Shown here: positions 18,232 through 26,396 of the stretch, one piece after another
How the letters are laid out: each line of letters starts with the position of its first letter
How positions within the stretch are numbered: position 1 is the first letter of the stretch
NCBI RefSeq assembly: GCF_003012935.1
Contig: NZ_PUDR01000001.1
Span: 200,182-264,181, forward strand
Source: Pannonibacter carbonis
GTDB lineage: Bacteria; Pseudomonadota; Alphaproteobacteria; Rhizobiales; Stappiaceae
Length of the DNA: 64,000 bases
Direction of reading: 5' to 3'
The notes under the pieces: generated by a model
What the model was told of the DNA's origin: nothing
Databases searched by the model: none
The model's input: only the letters and a program-made list of their open reading frames with translations
Position numbers and translations under genes: made by a program

Positions 18232-19101
18232 TCACTTCAGTCCGAAACTGCTTGCCATGGCAAGACGCGGAGCGGCGGTCGCGCTGGCAGCCTGCTTCAG
18301 CTGATAGAGGCCACGCTGGCCGGGAACAGGTTGGAAGGCATCGGTCAGGCCGACAACGGTCTCGGCCGCCCCCAGAACCAGGAAGCCATCTTCCGGCATC
18401 ATCTTGGCGATGCGCTGGAGGATGTCGATCTTGGTCTGCTGGTCGAAATAGATCAGCACGTTGCGGCAGAATACGATGTCGAACTCGCCGAGGTGGCTGA
18501 AATTCTCCAGCAGGTTCAGCTTGCGCCATTCGATCATGGCCCGCAGGTCAGGATTGATCTGCCAGAGATCCCCCTGCTGGGCGAAGTACTTCAGCAGCAT
18601 CTGGATCGGCAGGCCGCGCTGGACCTCGAACTGGCTGTAGATGCCAGCCTTCGCCTTTTCCAGAACCTCGGATGACAGGTCAGTCCCAAGAATGCGGAAA
18701 CGCCAGCCGGCGACCTTGTGCGCGGCTTCCTTCAGGCAGATGCCGATCGAGTATGGTTCCTGCCCGGTCGAGGCAGCAGCGCACCAGATCTTCACGCTGC
18801 GCGAGCTGGCGCGCTTTTCCAGCATCGCCGGCAGCATGATGTTGTTGAAGTGTTCGAACGGTGTCTTGTCGCGAAAGAAGAACGACTCATTCGTCGTCAT
18901 TGCCTCGACAACAGCATTCGACAAGACAGCGTTGCCGCCGCGCTGCATGGCCTGCACGAGGCCCGACAGGGTGTCGATGCCATTCTTGCGGGCCACCGGA
19001 ACCAGGCGGCTTTCCACGAGATACTGCTTGTCGTCGGACAGCATCAGGCCCGAGCGTTCCTTGAGGAACCGCTTGAGAAAATCATACTCAGTCGGGGTCA
19101 T
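18232..19101 (-). CDS. cheR: Chemotaxis protein methyltransferase CheR
   Basis: A 289-aa SAM-dependent glutamate methyltransferase acting on chemoreceptors. An N-terminal helical domain (TPTEYDFLKRFLKERSGLML) is followed by the SAM site (KIWCAAASTGQEPYSIGI) and the blocks ILGTDLSSEVLEKA and DIVFCRNVLIYFDQQTK. The ATG at 19101 overlaps the cheB stop (ATGA), so translation is coupled. The open frame extends upstream but only inside cheB. It ends the che operon. Confidence 0.95.
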   Translation of the reverse strand: MTPTEYDFLKRFLKERSGLMLSDDKQYLVESRLVPVARKNGIDTLSGLVQAMQRGGNAVLSNAVVEAMTTNESFFFRDKTPFEHFNNIMLPAMLEKRASSRSVKIWCAAASTGQEPYSIGICLKEAAHKVAGWRFRILGTDLSSEVLEKAKAGIYSQFEVQRGLPIQMLLKYFAQQGDLWQINPDLRAMIEWRKLNLLENFSHLGEFDIVFCRNVLIYFDQQTKIDILQRIAKMMPEDGFLVLGAAETVVGLTDAFQPVPGQRGLYQLKQAASATAAPRLAMASSFGLK

Positions 19102-20297
19102 CGGGCACTCCCCTTCAACACACGAACAATCTTGGGACCGATGTCCGTCAGCGGCAGCACGTCGCTGCAAAGACCGGTGTTTGCGGCGGCACCCGGCATG
19201 CCCCAGACGACGCTCGAGGCCTCGTCCTGGGCGATGATGCTGCCACCACCGGCCGAGATCGTCTTGACGCCATTGGCGCCATCCGAGCCCATGCCGGTCA
19301 GGACCACGGCGAGCGTGGCAGAGCCATAAGCCTTGGCGACGCTGTCGAACAGCGGATCGACAGCCGGCTTGCAGAAATTGACCGGTGCGTCGTCGGTCAG
19401 GCGGACCTTGACCGCACCGGCATCCTTTTCAAGGATCATGTGCTTGCCACCTGGCGCCACATAGATGTGACCCGGCTGCAGCACGTCTCCGGTCTCGGCT
19501 TCCTTCGACGGGCGCATGGCGGCCTTGCCGATATGCTCGGCAAGAATGGCTGTGAACGTCGGCGGCATATGCTGGGTGATGACGACCGGGATGTCGGTCA
19601 CAGTCGAGCCGATGTCCTTCATCAGCTGCTGCAAGGCCTGCGGCCCGCCGGTCGACGATCCGATTGCAAGAATGCGCGGCCGCGCGGAGGAATAAGGTTT
19701 GAGCTGGAAGCCGGGCTTGGCAGCTTCTGCCCGGGCACCAGGCATCATCGGACGGTTGGCAAGCGCGCCGACCGGAGCCTGGGATGCCGATTTGCCGGCA
19801 TTGGTCTCGGCCCGCATGGTCTTGCCACGGCCGGACAGGCGGCGCGCACGTTCCCCGAGGATCTTGACCTTGTCGATCAGTTCGCGGCGGAAATCGACCG
19901 AAGTCGTGATTTCCGACGTGGACTCCGGCTTCGGGACATAATCAGCCGCGCCGAGGGTCAGGGCTTTCAGCGAGATATCAGCGTTGCGACGCGTCAGCGT
20001 GGAGGCCATGACGACAACAAGGTCACGCTTCTTGGCCAGCATCAGCGGCAAGGCGGTCATGCCGTCCATCTCCGGCATCTCGATGTCGAGAACGACGACA
20101 TCCGGATTGCTGCGCAGGATGTCATCCACCGCCAGCTTGCCGTTGCGATGTGAAGCGACGACGGCGAGCGCCGGATCAGCGTCGAGCCACCGGCTCAAAA
20201 GGCCACGGATGACGACGGCGTCGTCAACGACCATGACACGGATGGGGTCCGTATTCGGAGATGACCCGGTACTCGGGTTCATTTGTGCAAAGGCCAT
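19098..20297 (-). CDS. cheB: Chemotaxis response regulator protein-glutamate methylesterase CheB
   Basis: A 399-aa receiver-methylesterase fusion that demethylates or deamidates chemoreceptors. The receiver has acceptor D71 (VVLDIEMPEMDG). The linker (about 140-190) is Ala/Arg-rich. The catalytic domain shows the Ser in GSSTGGPQAL, His in VITQHMPP and Asp in TGMGSDGANG. The start is ATG 20297 or GTG 20306; neither has a strong ribosome site. Confidence 0.95.
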   Translation of the reverse strand: MAFAQMNPSTGSSPNTDPIRVMVVDDAVVIRGLLSRWLDADPALAVVASHRNGKLAVDDILRSNPDVVVLDIEMPEMDGMTALPLMLAKKRDLVVVMASTLTRRNADISLKALTLGAADYVPKPESTSEITTSVDFRRELIDKVKILGERARRLSGRGKTMRAETNAGKSASQAPVGALANRPMMPGARAEAAKPGFQLKPYSSARPRILAIGSSTGGPQALQQLMKDIGSTVTDIPVVITQHMPPTFTAILAEHIGKAAMRPSKEAETGDVLQPGHIYVAPGGKHMILEKDAGAVKVRLTDDAPVNFCKPAVDPLFDSVAKAYGSATLAVVLTGMGSDGANGVKTISAGGGSIIAQDEASSVVWGMPGAAANTGLCSDVLPLTDIGPKIVRVLKGSAR

Positions 20298-20320
20298 GTG
20301 GCGCACCCATTCAGGAGAGA

Positions 20321-20686
20321 TCAGATGAGGCCGACTTCCTGGAATTTCGCTTCCACGATCTCCCGATCAAACGGCTTCATGATGTATTCATTGGCCCCGG
20401 CGCGGATCGCCCGGGCGATGTGGGCCACATCGTTCTCCGTGGTGCAGAAGACCACGATCGGCTTCTCGCCACCGGGTTCCCGGCGCAGGCTGGTCAGGAA
20501 CTCAAGACCATCCATCACCGGCATGTTCCAGTCGAGCAGGATGGCATCCGGCATGGCCTTGCGGCATGCATCGAGTGCCTGCTGACCGTCCTCGGCTTCC
20601 GTGATCTGGAACTGAAGATCCTCGAGGATCCGGCGGGCGACCTTGCGGATGACGCTGGAATCATCCACCACGAGACACTGTTTCAT
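20321..20686 (-). CDS. cheY: Single-domain response regulator, CheY type
   Basis: A 121-aa stand-alone receiver: acidic pair D8-D9 in CLVVDDSS, phospho-acceptor D52 in ILLDWNMPVMDG, conserved Thr in FCTTENDVAH and Lys in IMKPFDR. It lies between cheW and cheB and is expected to bind the flagellar switch or act as a phosphate sink. The second of two ATG codons is chosen because GGAG lies 9 nt before it and directly abuts the first. Confidence 0.92.
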   Translation of the reverse strand: MKQCLVVDDSSVIRKVARRILEDLQFQITEAEDGQQALDACRKAMPDAILLDWNMPVMDGLEFLTSLRREPGGEKPIVVFCTTENDVAHIARAIRAGANEYIMKPFDREIVEAKFQEVGLI

Positions 20687-20729
20687 CTGTTTCATCTCCA
20701 CATTGCCGGAGCCGCGGACGGCGATGGCG

Positions 20730-21206
20730 TCAGGCGGCCATCGCGTCGGTCATCATGGCACCGAGCAGGCGCTCCACGTCGAGAATGACCATCAGCTGGC
20801 CATCCAGCCGATGCACGCCGGCCGAAATTTCGGCCCAGCGCTTGTCAAGGTTCTGCGGGTTCGGCTCCGCCGTCTTGCCGGACAGGGTCAGGACCTCGCC
20901 AACCGTATCGATCACAAGCCCGTAGGATTCATGCTTGTACTCGATGCCGACGGCCATCATCTGGCCGTCCTGGCGCGGCGGCAGGTGCAGGCGGCGGCGC
21001 ATGTTGATCGCCGTCACGATACGCCCGCGCAGGTTCAGCACTCCTGCGACTTCCGGGGCCGACAACGGCACCCGGGTCACGCTTTCCGGCACGAACACGT
21101 CATGCACCTGGGAAATCGGCAGACCGAACAGCTGGCCACCGATCACAACGGTGACGTACTGGATCATGTCGGTGCCCGAGGCGACGCTATGGTCCATGAC
21201 ACTCAT
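20730..21206 (-). CDS. cheW: Chemotaxis coupling protein CheW
   Basis: A 158-aa CheW-domain adaptor that links chemoreceptors to CheA (start region IQYVTVVIGGQLFGLPISQVHDVF; central VAGVLNLRGRIVTAINMRRRL, the CheW hallmark). The start overlaps the cheA stop by 4 nt (ATGA). Together with CheA it forms the signalling core of arrays. Confidence 0.93.
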   Translation of the reverse strand: MSVMDHSVASGTDMIQYVTVVIGGQLFGLPISQVHDVFVPESVTRVPLSAPEVAGVLNLRGRIVTAINMRRRLHLPPRQDGQMMAVGIEYKHESYGLVIDTVGEVLTLSGKTAEPNPQNLDKRWAEISAGVHRLDGQLMVILDVERLLGAMMTDAMAA

Positions 21207-23950
21207 GCGGCAACTCCCATTTCACCCGAGAACACATCCTTGAGAGCAGCGATCAGACCCGGACGGTCGAACTTCGCCACATAGTCGTCGAAACCTGCCT
21301 GGCGACCACGCTCGATCGAGGCCGGCGTGACCATGGCCGAGAGGGCCAGGACCGGCATCTTGCGGAAGCGCGGATCGCGGCGCAGGGCTTCGCAGAACTC
21401 GAAGCCGTTGACACGCGGCATCTCGATGTCGCTGACCACGGCCTGGAACTCGACGCCGCTTTCGAGCACTTCGAAGGCTTCGTCCGGACCATCGCAGGTG
21501 GTGACGTCATAGCCGGCTGCTTTCAGCACCGGCGTCAGCATGTTGCGGAAGAAGGCCGAGTCATCGACGAAGAGGATCTTCTTCGTCAGCGAGCGGATAT
21601 CCATCTCCTTGCGCATGAACCAGTCCTCGAAGGCCTGCGGCAGGTAGTAGCCAAGGTCGAGGATTTCAGTTGCGCGTTCCTTGATGACTGCCGAACCGAG
21701 GATGCCCGGACGCTCGGAGCCAACCTCGATGTGCAGGCGCTCCTCGACAATGTCGACGATCTCGTCGACCACAAGGCCCATGGAGCGGCCGCTGTCGGAG
21801 AACACCAGCATCGGCTGGGTGCCTTCGAGCTTGTGATGGTCCCCTTCGTTGACATAGACCAGCGGCATCAGCGAACCGCGGTACTGGACCAGATCGCGGC
21901 CGTTGGAGCGTTCGATCTTGGAGACCTCGAACTCTTCCAGACGCGTGACCAGGGACAGCGGCACGGCCTTCGGCTCCGGCGCACCGGCGCGGAACAGCAG
22001 CAGCGAGATCGGCTTCTGGCCTTCGCCGGCAACGCGGCGGTTCTCATCGGCTTCCTCGTTCTGCTCGGCAACGGCACTGGAGGCCTGGCTTGCCATCGCG
22101 GAGGCGATGCCGTTCGGATCGATGATCATGATCACCGAGCCGTCACCCAGAATGGTGTTGCCGGAGAACATGTTGAGGTTGCGCAGCATCGAGGACATCG
22201 GCTTGACGACGATTTCCTCGGTGTGGAAGACGCCATCGACGACAACGCCGAAGGTCTGGCTGCCAACCTGCATGACAACGATGAAGCCATTGTCGTCGTT
22301 GATCGCCTTCTCGGCGTCCTCGCCTTCATAAGTACCCAGAAGCTGGGACAGATGCAGCAGCGGCAGCAGCTTGTTGCGCAGGCGCAGGACCGGCGTGTTC
22401 TTGATCCGCTCGATGCGATGTTCGGAGTTGGTCTGGACGCGCACCAGTTCCACCACCGACAGCTGCGGGATCGCAAACCGGTCACCCCCGGCCTCGACGA
22501 TCAGCGTCGAGACGATGGCAAGGGTCAGCGGGATCTTGATGATGAAGCTGGAGCCCTTGCCCGGCGTCGAACGCAGGTCAACGGTACCGCCGATCAGCTC
22601 GATGTTGTTGCGCACAACGTCCATGCCGACGCCGCGGCCGGAAACGCTGGTGACAGCGGCGGCCGTGGAGAAGCCAGCCGCGAAGATGTAGCGGTGGATC
22701 TGCGCATCGGTCATCTTGTCGACTTCAGCTTCAGTCGCGAGCCCGCGCTCGATGACCTTGGCCTTGATCTTCTCGACGTCGAGACCCTTGCCGTCGTCCT
22801 TCACCTCGATGATGATATGGCCACCTTCATGGTAGGCTGCCAAGGTGATGAAGCCTTTTTCCGGCTTGCCGGCTGCACGGCGCACGGCCGGCATTTCGAG
22901 GCCGTGGTCGGCCGAATTGCGGACCATGTGGGTCAGCGGGTCCTTGATCATTTCAAGGACCTGGCGGTCGAGTTCGGTCTCGGCGCCAATCATTTCCAGT
23001 TCGATCGGCTTGCCGAGTTCCTGGCTGAGGTCGCGGACGATGCGCGGCAGCTTCTGCCAGGCGTTGCCAATCGGCTGCATGCGGGTCTTCATGACGCCTT
23101 CCTGCAGCTCGGCCGTCACGTTGGACAGACGCTGCAGCGGCACCTTGAATTCGCTGTCTTCATGACGGCGCACGATTTCCAGGAGCTGGTTGCGGGTCAG
23201 CACCAGCTCGGAGACCATGGTCATCAGGTGTTCGAGGGTCTCGACGGCGACGCGGATCGACTGGTTGGAGACACCACCACCGGCGGCGGCCTTCTTGTCG
23301 GCCTTGTCGTCGTGATCGTCATCCTTCGGCGCGGCGGCTGCGCGTGGCGCGGCCTTCTGGGCCTTCGGAGCCGGAGCTTCCACAACGGCCTCAACCGGCT
23401 CTGCAACCTCGACCTCGATTTCCGTTTCCCGGAACGCACGTTCCAGTTCGTCGAGGGAAACCTCGCCGGGGCGCAGGGCGCGCTCAAGCGACTGGTCGGG
23501 AACCTGGATGGCCGGTTCGGCTACGACCGGTGCTGGTGCCGCCGCCTTCACGGGAGCTGCCGCCGGCTTCTCAGCGCTCATCGACATGCGTTCCAGTTCG
23601 GAAATCAGGTCGCTGTCATCGCCCTGCGGTTCCTCGCCCTCGGCAGCTTCCAGATCAGCCAGGATCTCCTTGATCCGGTCGATGGAATTGAGGATCAGCG
23701 AAACCGCTTCCGGGGTCACCGGTACGCCGTCGCGGAACTTGCCCATCAGGGTTTCGGCAGCGTGCGCGATCCCTTCGAGGCGGGGCAGACCGAGGAAGCC
23801 GCACGTCCCTTTGATGGTGTGCACCAGTCGGAAGATGTTATCCAGAATGGTGGCGTTGTTCGGCTCCTGCTCGAACTTGACGAGCTCAACGTCTACAACA
23901 TCGAGACTTTCGCTGGTCTCGGTCAGAAATTCTCTGAGGAGGTCGTCCAT
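21203..23950 (-). CDS. cheA: Hybrid chemotaxis histidine kinase CheA with C-terminal receiver
   Basis: A 915-aa CheA. Order: Hpt domain with phospho-His H44 (RLVHTIKGTCGFLG), acidic/Ala-Pro linker, dimerisation and ATPase region (LTHMVRNSADHGLE, then GRGVGMDVVRNNIE and STPGKGSSFIIKIPL), a CheW-like regulatory domain, a second CheW-like domain (about 640-780), and a receiver at 790-915 with acceptor D841 (VVSDIEMPRVNG). The extra CheW-like domain and receiver make it longer than the usual 650-750 aa. ATG 23950 is chosen over 23959 because the Hpt consensus starts at MDDLLREF. The receiver may act as an internal phosphate sink. A CtrA-like box lies about 90 nt upstream. Confidence 0.95.
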   Translation of the reverse strand: MDDLLREFLTETSESLDVVDVELVKFEQEPNNATILDNIFRLVHTIKGTCGFLGLPRLEGIAHAAETLMGKFRDGVPVTPEAVSLILNSIDRIKEILADLEAAEGEEPQGDDSDLISELERMSMSAEKPAAAPVKAAAPAPVVAEPAIQVPDQSLERALRPGEVSLDELERAFRETEIEVEVAEPVEAVVEAPAPKAQKAAPRAAAAPKDDDHDDKADKKAAAGGGVSNQSIRVAVETLEHLMTMVSELVLTRNQLLEIVRRHEDSEFKVPLQRLSNVTAELQEGVMKTRMQPIGNAWQKLPRIVRDLSQELGKPIELEMIGAETELDRQVLEMIKDPLTHMVRNSADHGLEMPAVRRAAGKPEKGFITLAAYHEGGHIIIEVKDDGKGLDVEKIKAKVIERGLATEAEVDKMTDAQIHRYIFAAGFSTAAAVTSVSGRGVGMDVVRNNIELIGGTVDLRSTPGKGSSFIIKIPLTLAIVSTLIVEAGGDRFAIPQLSVVELVRVQTNSEHRIERIKNTPVLRLRNKLLPLLHLSQLLGTYEGEDAEKAINDDNGFIVVMQVGSQTFGVVVDGVFHTEEIVVKPMSSMLRNLNMFSGNTILGDGSVIMIIDPNGIASAMASQASSAVAEQNEEADENRRVAGEGQKPISLLLFRAGAPEPKAVPLSLVTRLEEFEVSKIERSNGRDLVQYRGSLMPLVYVNEGDHHKLEGTQPMLVFSDSGRSMGLVVDEIVDIVEERLHIEVGSERPGILGSAVIKERATEILDLGYYLPQAFEDWFMRKEMDIRSLTKKILFVDDSAFFRNMLTPVLKAAGYDVTTCDGPDEAFEVLESGVEFQAVVSDIEMPRVNGFEFCEALRRDPRFRKMPVLALSAMVTPASIERGRQAGFDDYVAKFDRPGLIAALKDVFSGEMGVAA

Positions 23951-24038
23951 AGCCTGCACTCACCCGACGTTTACTGGTTCCGCGCCCCGAAGGACGGCTG
24001 GACCGGGATGTCCATGAGTGGAGGTTGGCCTTAAACAG

Positions 24039-24053
24039 TTAAGATAGGTTGAA
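24039..24053 (-). promoter_or_regulatory. Near-consensus CtrA box upstream of cheA
   Basis: TTAA-GATAGGT-TGAA differs from TTAA-N7-TTAA at one base and lies about 90 nt before the cheA start, in the chpT-cheA gap. A further TTAA at 24031 precedes it. This suggests a CtrA-controlled internal promoter for the che genes. Confidence 0.4.
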
Positions 24054-24082
24054 ACAAACAGGTCGCCATGAACCTGTTTTTG

Positions 24083-24724
24083 TCATGACTGACGTGCGGT
24101 AAGCCTGACGAGGTCCTCGTCTTTCACAAGGTCAATCGTCATCCCGCACTCGCGTGCAAGCAAAAGTGTGTAAATAGGCTGAACAGAATGCGCATCGACA
24201 CGTTCGGGTTCTTCACCGCCCAACGTGGCCTGCATCCCGAGAGGAATCCTCGGGTTTACGCCCTTTGCGGTCAGTTCAAAGTTCGGTTTGGACGGCTCGC
24301 CGGTCATGCGAATGACGATTTCGCCGCCGCGCGGAACACACTGGTTGGCAATCAAGAGCAAGTTTAGCAAAAGCTTAACCAGGTTCTTCGGCATCAGGTG
24401 CCGGTCGACCTGCCAGTTGAGATTGGACTTCTCATTCTCCATCAGCGCTGTCGCAACCGACTGGGCATCCCCCAGATCGATCTCCGCGCCGGCGGATCCG
24501 GCAGCACCGAAAGCAAGACGGGCAAACTGCAGCTTGGCAGACGCCTGACGCGCGCTCTTGCGGATGAGGTCCATGGCGAATTCGCGCATGTCTCCGGCAT
24601 TGTCATCGTCGAGCACTTCGAGCCCGTTGATGATGGCGCCAACCGGCGAGATGATGTCATGGCAGATCCGGCTGGAGACCAGCGCCGCAAGGTCGAGCGA
24701 GGTGAGGTCTTTGAGTTCGGACAT
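24083..24724 (-). CDS. chpT: Histidine phosphotransferase ChpT
   Basis: A 213-aa dimeric phosphotransferase that passes phosphate from CckA to CtrA and CpdR. The H-box is SSRICHDIISPVGAIINGLEVL with phospho-His H22; a degenerate HATPase-like C-terminal domain follows (MPKNLVKLLLNLLLIANQCVPRGGEI) and lacks ATP-binding G-boxes, as expected for ChpT. It lies upstream of cheA on the same strand with a 132-nt gap. Its proximity to ctrA is notable, because partners of this relay are often unlinked. Confidence 0.93.
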   Translation of the reverse strand: MSELKDLTSLDLAALVSSRICHDIISPVGAIINGLEVLDDDNAGDMREFAMDLIRKSARQASAKLQFARLAFGAAGSAGAEIDLGDAQSVATALMENEKSNLNWQVDRHLMPKNLVKLLLNLLLIANQCVPRGGEIVIRMTGEPSKPNFELTAKGVNPRIPLGMQATLGGEEPERVDAHSVQPIYTLLLARECGMTIDLVKDEDLVRLTARQS

Positions 24725-24820
24725 GCGGGTCAGTCTCCAGGTCTGCGAAAGCCGTAGGGTGATTCGCTGCTGCTGTGCAGAGGGTTACACAGCCCTGCGC
24801 GCCCTGCCAAGCGCAAGGCC

Positions 24821-25360
24821 CTAATTGCGCGGCAGACAGCCAGTCTTCGCGGCATTTGCCTGTGCATCGGCAATCGCGGTTTCCCGTTCGACGAGGAACA
24901 GGAAACGATTGACGACAGTGTGGAAGAAGTAGAGCCGGTCTTCAATCACCACGAAGATCGACGGGTTACCGGCCGTCGCATAGCCCTCCGCCAGCGCATA
25001 GGCACCGCATCCGGCAAACTGCGGTGCATAGACCTCCGGCGCGCGCTCAAAGGCCGCTTTGTTGCCCTCGTTCAGAAACAGCCACCGCGCGCCACGCCAG
25101 GAGTATTCCAGCCTCGGCTGCCCCATACGCGGTCGCCTGTCGACAAAAAAGGCAACAGGATCATATCCGCCGATGGCATAGCCTGTAACCGGGTCCGCGA
25201 GGAAATAGGCTGGACGGGCGTCGGCGATGCTGGGAAGGCCCCACGCCGCAGCGATAACGGTCGCCAGAAACCAAACGGTAGCACGCAACCGGACACCGCA
25301 GTGCCCGCGATTACGGAGCGCCGGCCACAGGTTGGTCAGAATTCGTCTACACTCTGGCAT
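24821..25360 (-). CDS. Exported YHS-domain protein
   Basis: A roughly 180-aa protein with a hydrophobic N-terminal segment (ATVWFLATVIAAAWGLPSIADA) that looks like a signal peptide, then a YHS-like domain: AIGGYDPVAFFVD, WLFLNEGNKAAFERAPEVYAPQFAGCGAYALAEG, and a tail with RLYFFHT. Family members are annotated YHS domain-containing (seleno)protein and are thought to bind metal; the conserved Cys here is an ordinary Cys. The start is uncertain: the frame is open to 25453 and ATG 25360 is a compromise without a good ribosome site. It is divergent from eipA. Confidence 0.65.
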   Translation of the reverse strand: MPECRRILTNLWPALRNRGHCGVRLRATVWFLATVIAAAWGLPSIADARPAYFLADPVTGYAIGGYDPVAFFVDRRPRMGQPRLEYSWRGARWLFLNEGNKAAFERAPEVYAPQFAGCGAYALAEGYATAGNPSIFVVIEDRLYFFHTVVNRFLFLVERETAIADAQANAAKTGCLPRN

Positions 25361-25602
25361 TGATTCGGGTCTGAATTTCCAAAGAGCCATCACGACTCGC
25401 AGCAAAGTGAACATAGCATGCCGGAACGGACCGGGCCGGAACAAGTCACGCAAGGCCGCAGCAAGGTAGCCATGCGTTGTTCAGCCCCGGCCAGGCAAAA
25501 GGCCCCGCAACCGTCTGCACGCACCCGGCACAGGGCGTACAGATGTCCTGGCTCTGGTCCGGCGCACGCCGAAGCAGAGCCACCAGTAGGAGACTTGCAA
25601 GG

Positions 25603-26265
25603 ATGCGCCACCCGACCACACGTGACACTGCCAAAGTGGCGAAAATCAATGGCACCGGAACCACCAGCACCGTGAAGGACCGCCAGACACGGCCGTTCTG
25701 GCCGCTCGCAGCCATCGTTTATGTGCTGTGCCTGGCATTCGGGTTCCAGGCGGCCATGGCGCAGTCGACAACTCCGGGCAACACCAACTACAGCCAGGAG
25801 GAAATTGTCGACGCCGGTCACCGCTTCTTCGGCTCCGTCTCCGGCGGCCTTGCCTCCGTCATCGAGAATGCCTTCAAGAGCTACGGCCAGCCGAACGGTT
25901 ACATTCTTGGCGAAGAAGGGTCGGGCGCCCTGATCGCAGGCGCGCGATATGGCGAAGGAGACCTCTTCACCCGGAACGCGGGCAACCACAAGGTATTCTG
26001 GCAAGGCCCGTCAATCGGCTGGGATTTCGGCGGCGACGGTGCCCGCGTGATGATGCTGATATACAATCTGCCGAACGTCGAAGCCATGTACCAGCGCTAC
26101 GCTGGCGTGAATGGTTCGGCTTATCTCATCGGCGGCTTTGGCATGACGGTGTTAAACAACAACAATACCCTTGTCGTCCCGGTAAAGGCCGGGGTCGGCG
26201 CACGCCTTGGGCTGAATATCGGCTATCTGAAGTTTACCCAGCAACCGACCTGGAACCCGTTCTGA
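25603..26265 (+). CDS. eipA: DUF1134 envelope integrity protein (EipA-like)
   Basis: A 220-aa protein with an N-terminal hydrophobic signal (LAAIVYVLCLAFGFQAAMA, then QSTTPG) and the DUF1134 core: AGHRFFGSVSGGLASVIENAF, GYILGEEGSGALIAGARYGEG and the repeated GWDFGGDGARVMMLIYNL. In Brucella this periplasmic small beta-barrel protein (EipA) supports the cell envelope. ATG 25603 is preferred since AGGAG lies 10 nt upstream; ATG 25543 and 25477 are in frame but lack one. The next gene begins about 130 nt downstream. Confidence 0.85.
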   Translation: MRHPTTRDTAKVAKINGTGTTSTVKDRQTRPFWPLAAIVYVLCLAFGFQAAMAQSTTPGNTNYSQEEIVDAGHRFFGSVSGGLASVIENAFKSYGQPNGYILGEEGSGALIAGARYGEGDLFTRNAGNHKVFWQGPSIGWDFGGDGARVMMLIYNLPNVEAMYQRYAGVNGSAYLIGGFGMTVLNNNNTLVVPVKAGVGARLGLNIGYLKFTQQPTWNPF

Positions 26266-26396
26266 TAGAACAGGAACCGGCGCGGCGGCCCACAATTAGC
26301 CGCCTCGCCCCCTTGGCCTGCGCCCTGCCCTCGGGTAATCATGGGTCGCAGCGGGTCGGTCCGGTACCGGGCCCGGACGAGCCGGCGAGGCAGCGC

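Noticed and set aside
21731-24034. 767-codon plus-strand open frame opposite cheA
   Set aside because: It mirrors cheA, has no recognisable domain, and its composition (His/Asp/Arg-rich) is that of an antisense reading.
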